Below are positions 1 through 10,594 of a DNA stretch of 64,000 nt, in pieces. Under the pieces are notes generated by a model, which saw only the letters and a list, made by a program, of their open reading frames with translations, was not told the DNA's origin and ran no database searches. The DNA is from Cyclina sinensis (lineage: Eukaryota > Mollusca > Bivalvia > Venerida > Veneridae), in NCBI GenBank assembly GCA_012932295.1, contig JAAONU010000001.1, positions 49,821,134-49,885,133 on the forward strand, in the 5' to 3' direction. The position numbers and the translations under genes were made by a program. The stretch's first letter is position 1. Each line of letters starts with the position of its first letter.

Positions 1-671
1 ATGAATGTACGTGAGGTCATTTATAGAGCGGCCTGTCAAAATCTGACCATTGATCGTAATGCTATTTTTTTCTGAATTTATGCCATTATAGTAAAAGTAA
101 AAGAATATTATTTATTCCAGAAGGTTAAAATTATACGTCAACAAATTCAATTGAAGCTGTATAACAAATTAAAAATATATATATATGATTTGAACTTTAG
201 AGTACATGTACTTAGTTTCCATTTTCTAAGAAGAACAATTAGAGACTTAAAGCATTATGTATACTTGACATTTATAGAGAAGACTTAAGGTACAAGAAGA
301 TACCAATGAATACCCTACCGCTGTCAATTATTTGCAAGCTGCATGTTTTTTTTTTTTTTGGTGATTTCTGTTACATATGTGTGTCTGAAAATTAAATATC
401 AAAGACGTCAAAATAAATATTCGTTTTCGGTATAACTCCCCTTTAAGTACTGCTAAAGCTAAACATCAAAGTTATATGCAGATATATCAAAACGTGTTCT
501 ACATAACTTAATTACAAATTTACTTCATTTAAAAGATAATGAATGGTCCGAGTTGGAATTTCATAACTTGTTGTTGTTCCTTACTTGTAAATTCAGCCAA
601 CTATTTTATAACTGACCATCTGTGTTTTGACAAAATAAAGACAAGAAGATTCACGGCTTTACTTCTTGCAG
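1..671. other. No recognised gene; possible 5' region of the first gene
   Basis: AT-rich sequence with no convincing exon. A frame is open from an ATG at 539 into the first recognised exon. It includes a short hydrophobic stretch (TALLLAVSARA) just before the first cysteine module, which would suit a signal peptide. However, a good polypyrimidine-AG acceptor also lies at 671, so whether 539-671 is coding is unresolved. Confidence 0.4.
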
Positions 672-2941
672 TTTCTGCGCGGGCGTCTTGTCAGCCATAC
701 AATATTACCTGCCTCGAAGAACAAAATGCGGCCAATATTTCACAAGCCGCAGACGTTTACTATAATATTGGAAACTATTCAGATTTCAAGGAGGCGCGTT
801 GCAGGTAAAATATCCTTATTACAAATAGATCTTGAATCAGTTAACGCTTATAAATACAAACGCATGATTATAAAAATATAATTGGTAAAATAATGTCTGT
901 AAAAATAAGTTTAAAGCGACCTTTACGATTAAATGTTTCAAATATGTAAAGTTAACTGGGTAGGAAAGACTATTTCAACTTTAAATAATTCAAGAGTAAT
1001 TATTTAAAGTACCACGTGCGTGAATGACGTAAAAGTATAAGTATAATGTGCAACAATTTCTGAAGATTGCTCAAAGGTTGCTCTTTGCCAGTTATAGATC
1101 TATTTGTCTATCTGTATGAGCTAAGTTTTCAAAAGACCGATACCCCTTGAAGAGTTATATTAGGTTATGGGGAAAGTGCAATATACAGATAGCCCGAATG
1201 TCGAGCTAGTTGGAAAACATCCCATTCCAGAGACCCTTGTTCTATTACATGTTCTGTGTATAGCACCGCATTGGACTCGGTTTAACGTCTAATCCGAAAC
1301 ACATCAGTAATTGGACGCGGGGATTGAACTCACGAACCCTGGATAGCAAGTCTCATGCGTTTCAGCTAGATTACCGATCTGCTGTCTTTATAGATTACAG
1401 CTTACTGACTGACTTGATATCTGTACTTTGCATCTACTTCGATTCAAATATTACTTGTAAAAAGATGAACATTAAATTATTGATCAAAAAAGTGTTAGAA
1501 AAATGGACAATGTATTCATCTCTATCCGTAGACCACTGTTCATAATTCTTTTTCATTATTTACATGTTAAAACACGCTCGTACCATGTAAATATATCTAG
1601 TGTAAATTAAAAAAAAAAATTCTTTTGGAAAATATGAAAGTTGGTGGTGCCAAGAGCAACACATACACTAGTTAAACAGCATTAGTGTAAAATTGTTGTA
1701 AAAGGGTTTGGTAGCCAAATATTTTGAAGCACGTCATTTTTATTATGAAAGAATTGGTAACATAAACTTAATCGCTTAAGGTCACTTTTGTACACACTTT
1801 TTATTTTGCTTACGTGTTGTGTTAATGTTATTATTTTGCTTATATGTATTGGACTGATGAGAATTTTTCTTTATTTTTTTACAGTTATTACCAGTTACAT
1901 ATTAGTTGTTTAAGCCACACAGTAACAAATAATTGCACAGCCCAAATGGCATATTATTATGGAGATATGATGCTCGTATCTAATTCCTTTTCAAAGTGCG
2001 GAAGTACACAAAACCACGCATACTTTACAAGTTTTATTCAACCGATAAACTGTGTAAATACAACAAACACAACAACAACTTCAGCAGTACCAATAACAAC
2101 GATTGTAACAGCAGCAACATCAACAACAAATACAACAACAACAACACTAGCAGTACCAACAGCAACAACAAACACAACAACAAATACAACAACAACAACA
2201 CCAACAACAAATACAACAACAAATACAACAAAAGCAACAACACCAGCAGTACCAACAGCAACAACAACAAATTCAACAACACCAGCAGTACCAACAGCAA
2301 CAACAAATACAACAACAAATACAACAACAGCAACAACACTTACAGTACTAACAAATACAACAACAACAACAACACACGCAGTACCAACAGCAACAACAAA
2401 TACAACAACAAATACAACAACATCAGTACCAAAAGCAACAACAAATACAACAACAACAACACACGCAGTACCAACAGCAACAACAAATACAACAACAAAT
2501 ACAACAACAACAACACACGCAGTACCAACAGCAACAACAAATACAACAACAAATACAACAACAACAGTACCAACATCAACAACAAATACAACAACAACAA
2601 CAACAACAACAGCAGTACCAACAGCAACAACCGTAGTAACATCAACAACAAATACAACAAGTTCAACAACAAATACAACAGCAGCAGCCACAACAACAAA
2701 CAAACCACCATCATCAACATCTTCTATGGCTTCTTTCCCCTCTTCAACCGAAGAGCTATCATCTTCTGCGTCTCCACAACAGTCTGAGGCTACGACGTCG
2801 TCATCTTTTACAGTGGTACAATTAAAGTTTTTCGTTATCGTCACTATATATTTTCATTCGTCGTATGTGGGGCAGGGTTCGAGCTCTATTGTCTTCGCTT
2901 TGGCAGTTTTTTTTAACAGAAGATATTTTTTGTGGGCGTGA
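672..2941 (+). CDS. Secreted Cys-module protein with Thr/Asn mucin-like tract (two exons seen)
   Basis: Not a family I can name. Exon 672-804 encodes an extracellular-looking segment starting CQPYNITCLEE and ending in ...RC. It stops in phase 2 at a GT donor. Exon 1885-2941 follows a pyrimidine-rich AG acceptor and restores the frame. It gives a second cysteine half-module (SCL...NNC...SKCGSTQNHAYFTSF...NC), then about 200 residues of NTT/TTT repeats with AVPTAT spacers, then a Ser/Thr-rich stretch and a modestly hydrophobic tail before TGA at 2939-2941. Each N-T-T is an N-glycosylation sequon and the Thr runs suit O-glycosylation, so a heavily glycosylated cell-surface or mucus protein is inferred. 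The same two half-modules recur in the next gene with the same intron phase. The 5' end is unresolved. The mucin exon could instead splice onward to 3247, making one gene with the next entry. Confidence 0.55.
1315..1383 (-). repeat. tRNA-derived (SINE-like) fragment
   Basis: Read on the minus strand, the segment has an anticodon-arm-like stretch (GACTTGCTATCCAGG) and a good RNA polymerase III B box (GTTCAATCC) at tRNA-like spacing. The A-box side is degenerate, so this is better read as the head of a SINE or a tRNA relic than as a functional tRNA gene. It lies in the intron of the first gene. Confidence 0.4.
2056..2700 (+). repeat. Coding minisatellite (ACA/AAC-rich) in the mucin exon
   Basis: Tandem array with an irregular unit of about 50 bp, made of ACAACA runs separated by AGTACCAACAGCAACAACAA. 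It encodes alternating NTTTNTTT and AVPTAT blocks. Its purine/pyrimidine bias leaves several other frames open on both strands: Asn/Lys/Tyr-rich on plus, Leu- or Val-rich on minus. None of these shows protein-like character. Array length is likely to vary between alleles. Confidence 0.9.
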
Positions 2942-3246
2942 AAAACCACCACTTTGAAAAAACGCTGTACAATGTTTTACAACAACTCAAGCAAAAAATG
3001 TAACTTTGCTTGCTTTCAGATGTCAATTAACGTGTTATGGATACAATTGGTGATTATATCAACCACATGTACATGTACCTCTGTTATGATACTTTGATAT
3101 TTTTGCAATTGGTTAATGCTAATTTTGAAACCAAATTCTACTTATTGCAAACAGTCGCTTTACAGATTTTAGTATAAAAAATATTTTCAGAGACAATTAC
3201 CTCAATATCAGGTTAAATGCGGGATTTTTTTTTCTTGTACGTGTAG

Positions 3247-5325
3247 GGCTGCTCATCTTCAACCATACGGTCAGTTCTTAAGGGTTGCTCTACAATAACC
3301 CTGGATTCAGTAAACGCATCGACAGCCGAAGCAGTTCTGGCAGACTACTGTGACAAGTATGTCCTAATTGAAAGTTTTATCAGCGTTTTCAGCCAGGCTA
3401 AGCTCTGAAGTCGAATTGATCTAGCTTTAAATACCAACCTAGAACTCGAATAGTTTTCTAAGTATCACACCTTCCCTATCAGTGACTTTTTCACACTGTA
3501 TCTAGTTTTTCAATCAATTTTTTAAATGCTTCACATCATGAAATTAATATTCAGAGCATTACTTTTCTTGTATTATTAAGTATTACTATAATTAAATGTT
3601 AATAAATCAAGTCGTTTTTAAGTAGTCATAATAGCAGAACTTTACTGTACTCAGTACTTAAATCACTTTGTAGACCCGGGTGTAATATTCAGGACTCTAG
3701 TCATTTTAAAGTATCGGATGTTATATTGCTTTAGTCGGTCTGTAACCTCAAATATAATATTCAGTGCTTTTGGTTGTTCTGTAGCCTTGGATGTGATATT
3801 CATTGCTTAAGTCGCTCTAAAGCCATGGGTGTAATATTCAGTGTTTTAGTCATTCTGTAGCCTCGGATGTAATATTCATTGTTTAAGTCGCTCTAAAGCC
3901 TCAGGTGTAATATTCAATGCTTTAGTCATTCTGTAGTCCCAGGTGTAATATTCAGTGCTTTAGTCGCTCTATAGCCATGGGTGTAATATTCAGTGCTGTC
4001 ATTTCTCTTGTAGTGTCGAATGTAATATCAGATGTTACATAAACTCTGTCGGAGAATGTTACACAGACGACCAGTTCTTTTATTTTGATTCAGAGACATA
4101 CAAAGTTTCCAGCAGGAGCCTCTGTAACAACCTTACAGGTATGTCCTTTTAAAAAAAAGATTTAAAAGAATATCGTCTTCATTACAAAATGTCCATGTAA
4201 TCTATTTTGAACAAGCAACAGAAAATGAAAGTCAAGAACGACAAACAATTGATAAAAAGCTTTTAAACTGATTTCAAAAAGACATCGAAAAATTTAGTTA
4301 ATTTAGTTTTTGGAATGAAGTACGAAAATGACAAACCTCGATATTAACCCTCCCCCCCCCCCCCACCCCCGGCACCCTGTCCCCCCCTAAAAAATGAAAC
4401 TCAAAATACTTTATCCTTGCAATATTATAATTTTTAATCTTTTGTGGAAAAATCTTCAAGATACTATTTTGTTAGCAATAAACTTCATAATTATTTACAA
4501 ATGTTTCAAAAATTAGAAAAGGTTGCAATATGAAGGGAGACAACAAATTCCATTTAATATAGATCATGACTTACATGTATAGTCTGCGCGTATTCTATTC
4601 GCCAAGCATGTCTCCATTGTTTTCGCCGTGAACATTCGCTATTGGGTTGAGTTTTAGGAATGCTCGGTAGAAGTATAGTTGTAACACATGTAAACCATTT
4701 TAGTATAATTCATCTTTGGAAGTGAAAGTGGGTCTGTAAAGTATTTTTTTCACAGTTAAGAGGTAACGTGCTTATTCTACTTTTCATTACAGATACAGTA
4801 TCAGCATTTAAAACATGTCAGTTTGACGATACCTCTTGCCTGGCATCATTTGAGTCAACCTTAAACATGGCCGTCCTACCACTCTTTACTGATGGGGACT
4901 TTTTGGCGTATAGACAACAATATTGCAGGTTTGTGAATAAAATGTTACATATTTCCTGCTGAAAGCATTTGGTCAAATATTTTATTTGTACCATTTCTTA
5001 TGTTGTTAATCAGTACTTTAATATTAAAGAGTATGATGTTTGAAGCAGTGTATTTTTACAAATTTCTTCTTTTCTTGACAGTTTGTTGACAACGCTGAAG
5101 GCCTGCCTTACAGCTTCTGTTATCAGCAGCTGCAGTATAGAAAAAGGCAAGTTGTACAAGGACATCTTCCTCGCATCATATAGCTACTCAAAGTGTGAGA
5201 CGCAAAGCCACGCTTTCTTTACCACGTATGGGCATGACGTCACTTGTGGGAGCCTAGACATATTGGCAAATACTTTTTTGATATTATCAACAGTCTTTGT
5301 CGCTTTAGCAAAGCAAATGATTTAA
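3247..5325 (+). CDS. Cys-module protein with GPI-like C-terminus (four exons)
   Basis: Four exons join in frame: 3247-3356, 4014-4138, 4793-4928 and 5082-5325. All have AG acceptors and GT donors, with intron phases 2, 1 and 2, giving 204 codons and a stop. The exons alternate two half-modules. Type A ends in DYC or QQYC. Type B reads LxxCL...C...Y..YSKC..QSHAFFTTY...C. Types A and B also make up the preceding gene, so the locus is a chain of a two-exon unit. The last exon ends with a hydrophobic tail (DILANTFLILSTVFVALA) a few residues from TAA. That pattern fits a GPI-anchor signal or a short C-terminal membrane segment. AATAAA follows the stop within 10 bases. The exon at 3247 opens in phase 0 directly after an in-frame TAG, so an upstream exon with the signal peptide is missing, unless it is the mucin exon of the previous entry. 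Family unknown. The Cys spacing recalls small secreted Cys-rich domains such as the nematode T20D4.11-like type, but I cannot assign it. Confidence 0.55.
3655..4013 (+). repeat. 38-bp intronic minisatellite
   Basis: About nine imperfect copies of a ~38-bp unit with the core GTGTAATATTCAGTGCTTTA and a TTCTGTAGCC segment. The array abuts the exon that starts at 4014. Its unit resembles the junction sequence of that exon (TTGTAG then TGTCGAATGTAATATCAG). Confidence 0.85.
4348..4388 (+). repeat. Poly-C tract
   Basis: Cytosine run interrupted by A and a short GGCACCCTGT, inside the intron between the exons ending at 4138 and starting at 4793. Confidence 0.9.
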
Positions 5326-6539
5326 AATAAATACTGTACCGTTCTTATAAGAAGGAAACAGAAAGAAGTTCTACATATTTTGACTCGAGAACACAAGCGA
5401 CATCACCACAGTTTATGAACAGCCTTTGCAGAATGAGCAAAAACCAGTGCAAGCTCTTTGACCATTCTCTAAAGATGCAAAAATGCGCCTGCACTACAAC
5501 ATTTGAACATCACGTCAAATAAGAAACACGTTTCATGTTATCAGATTAAGTGCTTATATTGTATGAAGGTACGTTCACCATTAGCGTTTTTACTTTTGCA
5601 AAAATTGATGTAATTACATCCTTCGAAAAGATGTAAACCGTATATACTTATTGCTTCATATGCGAAATAACAGCAACTTTGTCTAACAGTTTTGGCGAAC
5701 ATTTTCGCATTTTTTTAAAGGAGTTTACAAGTCTAAATACAATTTTTGCCTTTACTTCATAAAATTTAATTAGATCAATGCCACGTCTTTTCAGTAGTAA
5801 ATAAATGGTGTCGCTTGTGGGATCGTGACCATTATGACAATTTTGTGATATAATATATGAACATTTATTTACCTCCTTCTAAGGTGTCTTATCATATGCA
5901 GATGTAGTGTGTTTCTTTACGATATGTAGAGATGATTTGGTTTTTATTCAGAAGACGCGTTTGTTCCGATGGCAGGGTTAGAATATTTTTATAGTAATAG
6001 TTGCATGTTTTCATTGTATCCTAATCTATAAGGATTTTATTTTAAGCAGAATATTGATTAATGTTGCTAGAGTAGTAATTGGATGAGTAATTTGAACAGG
6101 ATAGACTTAGAAGATATTTTTGAAAAAGAAGGCGTTAAACGTTGCGAAAGGATTGCTTCCGTTTATTTAAATGACCCAGTGTCTGTGTACTCCACCATGC
6201 GAGTTTAGTATTTTTTGAAAACTAGTAATTTTATTGTTACAGATAATTGAATACGATATTGAAATCGGGTAGTGTGCTTATTCCATCATGTTAAAGACTG
6301 GAGATCATCATATGTAAGGATCAGAGAATGCAGCTAAGAAAAACACAACATAAGCACATATGCCACCTGATTATAATAAGCGCACGATATGCAAAGTCAG
6401 TCTATATCACATAGCACTATTCCAATATAGTTACGTCTTGAGTTGTTTTTAAGCCTTCAGTCATTATATTTCCTTGTCAAGACATTTATTCATGCTAATT
6501 ATATATGCTATTGTTATGATACAAAGGTCTGGTTTTAGT

Positions 6540-6665
6540 TTGGTTTTATTGGGGTTTAACGCCAGTTTCAACGGCTAAGGTCATATCCCGGCGGTCAGTC
6601 CACCTGACCGGTGTTCCTGGGTATCCAACCAGTTTATTAAACAATTTCTCTGTACGTGACTGACT
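6540..6665 (+). repeat. Dispersed bivalve-type repeat (GGGGTTTAACGCC)
   Basis: A patch richer in GC than its flanks, with TTTTATTGGGGTTTAACG, CGGCGGTCAGTCCACCTGAC and GTGTTCCTGGGTATCCAACC. Similar strings are widespread in bivalve genomes from general knowledge. No coding potential seen. Confidence 0.45.
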
Positions 6666-8869
6666 ATTCCTCACTTGCTTCAGAGGTATGATACAAAGAT
6701 GACTAATTTTCATCCACATCGACTTTGACTTAATTTAGTTGAAATCTGTACAAAATATATATTGATTACAAGTATTAGCATTTCCAAAAATGCTTGAAAT
6801 CGCCGTTCAGCCATGCATTTCGTCTTATCCATAGATGAATGTATTTCATGTTCTTCATTCATTAATTTGATAATCTTACAGCATGCTTTGCACTGAAAAG
6901 CGAAGTTATATTTGATAATTTTCACACAGAAATTATAAAGTAGATGAAATATACATTGTAATTTTTATTGTAGCTGGACTATTTTTGAAAGCGGACGATT
7001 TGGTTTCTTTATGAAAACATCCCAATATCTTTATACATCATGTTAAAATTTGCAGCATTAAAACCTTGTAAATATTGCTTTGTTGTAAACCAGTCTACGC
7101 ATAATTACTTGACTATCTGCGTAGTTTTTTTAACTTTATTTATTACTAAAAAATGTATACTTAACAAAAGCTAGATACAGTTCTTCAATACCATAAGAAT
7201 ATTATATGTACAATTTCAACAGAATAAATTTTAGGTAAAAAATACAATATTGCCCTGACCCTGATCAAGCATATATAAAACACGGAAAAATCCTGATCAA
7301 ACTCATCGCACCGGTCACGTCACGCTTTGCTACTGTACTAATCAGGGGAAGTAACCCCTGCGGGGAGTTTGTATCCTGATTAGAATCGCCCGGAAGCAAG
7401 CATTTATTTTTTTCTTTAAGTGCAAGTTTTAGAAAAAACAAACAAACCATACTCTTATTTAGACTACATTCTCTAGTTAAAAATGACATGTAGCAAAAAA
7501 TATTGCGATTATCCTGTATTTATCCTATACGAGCCTGAAGACTGGTACTGAGATCGTACATTGATGATGGTATTTTTCAGTTGTAACAATAAGTAACCCG
7601 GCGGTTTGGCGAGTCCATTTACGCATCCCTTGCTGAAGAATTTTGACGTCCATTTTGTTATCATGTGATATGAAATGCTTTGCTTTGATTGGCTAAAGGC
7701 AGGCGGTGTACAGGCAAAACTGTTCAAATCTTGTTACAATCTCCCACGCAGTGATCTCCCCTTACAGGATTAGATCTCTGCCGTCACAACATTTTCGTCA
7801 AGATTTTTGACGATATGATTTTTTTCAATTTTGATTTTTTTTAAAAAAGTAAACACGGTTTTGCTAACGTTTCAAGACTGTAAGGTGTAAGATATGAACT
7901 CAAATAAAAAATAATTTCGGAAACATAAATAATTTTTGATATCGCATCGTTTATTTCAAAACGATATGACCGCTTCTGAAAAAGAAATCACTCAAGTCAT
8001 CATTTTCCAAGTAACCTGTCTGCCTCCACTACTGTACTAAGTTTTTTTAACATAAATGATATTTTGTCAATCATATCGGCAGACTTGACACCAGAGCTCA
8101 GATTATTATCACAGATAAAACAATTTTTCAATAGTTTCGTCTTTGGCGTATCCGCCATCTTGACACAATCATGTGATAAGACCATCATCACGTGATTCTT
8201 GTGAAGGCAGTGGTTACTGAGCGTAGCGTAACCGGTGCGCGGAGTTTGATCTTGTTAATTGTATATATCGCCGTCCAGGAACGGCGATAAAAACATTCAT
8301 TAGAAAAAAAATCTTTATTCTTGTCACTTCTTGTATTTCTTTCTAAATGTCTATATTTTTGCAGGAATAATCTGTGTGAAAGAATCATTTCAATTTACCC
8401 TTGCCATGCTAAACATCTTAAATTGACTTGTCAAGCTTTCAATTTGGACAGACCAATAAATTGTTTATGGGAGTGCTTATTGAAAATTTACAAACTGGAT
8501 GGCGAATAGTGCAGGCCATGATTAGACTGCACGGATGTACAGATGGTCGCAGAGTCAATTGCCTCCAGCATGGTATGGGTTAAAAAAAAATATCATGATC
8601 TGCACTGGCCAGGACGTATTTGACATAAAAAAAATCTGTTACAAATGGATAATTAATTCTCAATGCTAGAATGCCCAGTTGAAAAGTAGGAAATTTAGCA
8701 AACTGGTATTTGCTGAGGTACGTCCAGTTAAGCAATATCAAGTGATGGAATTGAAGAGGTGAGGTCGTTTGTTATCTGGACAAAGGTAACGACATAGTCT
8801 CAACGCTTTTCTTCACACTGCTATATTGACAATATTGGAAACTGTTCCACACTAGTATATACAACCCAG

Positions 8870-9180
8870 ACCAGCAGAGCTGTTAACATTAAGATAAGAT
8901 CAGGCATGTGGGTCGTGCCTTCCCCACTCGCCTAAGTTGACCCGAATGTATCCATAAATTAGTCATGGTAATGTTAAATCTCATACCTACACCAGGAAGC
9001 ACCCTTTCTGGTTCTGGGACAAAGTCACTTGCAACATTAGTCTTCTATAAAAAAACAAAAACAAGCTCTACGTTTGAATGAACAACATGCCCTCGGCAAA
9101 GCCTCAAAAATGTTAGTTTTGTGGGAAAAACAAACAGACAGACCAAAAACAATATGCCCTCCCTCCGGGGGCATAAAAAA
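8870..9180 (-). repeat. Dispersed repeat with 'tatgcccccg' end
   Basis: On the minus strand the right edge reads TTTATGCCCCCGGAGGGAGG, then a GTCTGTCTGTTTGTT run. This matches the organisation at 46355 (TATGCCCCCGAAAGGAGG, then CTGTCCGTCCGTC). The inner boundary is not determined. Confidence 0.45.
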
Positions 9181-10294
9181 TAGTCAAAGTGTTAATACGT
9201 TTATCTGCATGTTGTTGCATTAGGTGAACAGTATACTGCCATTAGTGATAATGTTGTAAATATGCTGAAAAAGGTGTTGACCTTTAGCTTTAAAAGATGA
9301 AAATTGCTACAAGTTAACATAGTGGTTGCCACATACATGTAACCATTTCGATTCACATTGTGTTTAAACCATTTGATAACTAAATGCAGCTTAGAGTCAT
9401 ATCATTTTATTAAACTAAAATCAGTTGTCATTTTTCAACATTTTTGCAGTATGTAAGATGCACTTTTTGCAACTGCTTCATGCAAAGGTGTCTTATTTTA
9501 CAACATTACAATGATGATTTTTTGTACAATTTACGACATTTCAAAGTGAAGTTACCAATAGGAAACCATTTTTCTATCTTTAATAACTGTTACAATAACC
9601 TTGAACAAACACACCCCGAACACAATCCCAACAACAACTGCATATAAGCTACTTACTTCCAAGGTTTCACTGTAATAGGACATTCCAAAGTGAAATTATT
9701 GATTGGAAAGCGTACCTAATTTTAGATACAGTGACCTTGACCACTGACATCCTAAAAATAAGCCAAGCGACATATTCTAAAGTGATGTTATTGATCAGAT
9801 TTTTGGTTACAGTGACCTTAAAAACAGGGATTCAAAATACAATCACTAGCTGTTTTTCTGTACAAGCTAACTACACATGAAGTTTTATTAATAAATGGCA
9901 ACCTGTTGTCTTCCTATTATCTGGAATGAACACTTATTAACTCAACCAGAACTTAGTTTATGGTGGGAAAAAACTAGTTCCTAGAGTTCCTCAACAAATG
10001 TAACTGTAAATAAATATGTGTGTAAATTTAAATGTATAAAAAACGCTACATAAAAATTCAACTGTATTTATATGTCTCATATAATGTGAAAAACTACATT
10101 TATTTCATACTGTTCAGTGTTTCACTGTAATATATAACAGTAGATAATATTCTGATAAAATAACTCGTGAAATTTACAACAGATAATTTTCACTGTGCTG
10201 TACTAGTCCCCTCCCCCCAAACCCCAAAAGTGCACCCCATTCACTTATCTACACAGTAACCTCCCTTTTTTTATTTACAATGTACAAGGCACTC

Positions 10295-10362
10295 GAGAGC
10301 ATCAGATTTTTACATTTTCACTTGTGGCTAAGCCACTCATGAAAATATTAAATCTGATGCTC
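10295..10362. repeat. Short hairpin repeat
   Basis: Arms GAGCATCAGATTT and AAATCTGATGCTC pair perfectly over 13 bases. ACATTTTCA pairs partly with TGAAAAT, and the centre is palindromic (TGGCTAAGCCA). It lies a few hundred bases beyond the 3' end of PTCD1. It looks like a dispersed foldback unit rather than a terminator. Confidence 0.7.
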
Positions 10363-10594
10363 ACTTGTGAAATAAATTTTCGATCTCACACAGAAAAAAA
10401 CAAACAAATATTCTCTATGTAATACTATCTTGTATCTTATAACATTCATTTAAATACAAACAGGTATTCACTGGTTATAAATTCCAAACTTTTTCTGTAA
10501 AATTTTGCAAAATAAATGTCAGTGCATTCTACAACAAAATTTTAAAGCAACAAGAACTAAAAAGCCTTCAATGATAAACTTCAAAGAAGTTAAA

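Larger units (their letters stand above)
5326..10294. other. Gene-free stretch with dispersed repeats
   Basis: No exon with protein-like content was found. Short open frames here are low-complexity. 6540-6660 contains a GGGGTTTAACGCC-type segment that I recognise as common in bivalve DNA. 7250-8290 has related segments in opposite orientation (see findings). About 8870-9180 ends in CCCTCCGGGGGCATA, the reverse complement of the end seen at 46355. 9540-9850 has GTGACCTTGACC repeat fragments. Confidence 0.5.

Noticed and set aside
1315..1383. Functional tRNA gene
   Set aside because: The B box is good, but the A box and acceptor-stem pairing are not convincing, so it is listed as SINE-like. 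The same applies to 16300-16480.
2034..2844. Leu-rich and Val-rich minus-strand open frames and an Asn/Lys/Tyr-rich plus frame across the mucin exon
   Set aside because: They are shadows of the ACA/AAC repeat. Composition is set by the repeat, and only the Thr/Asn frame joins the flanking cysteine modules in phase.
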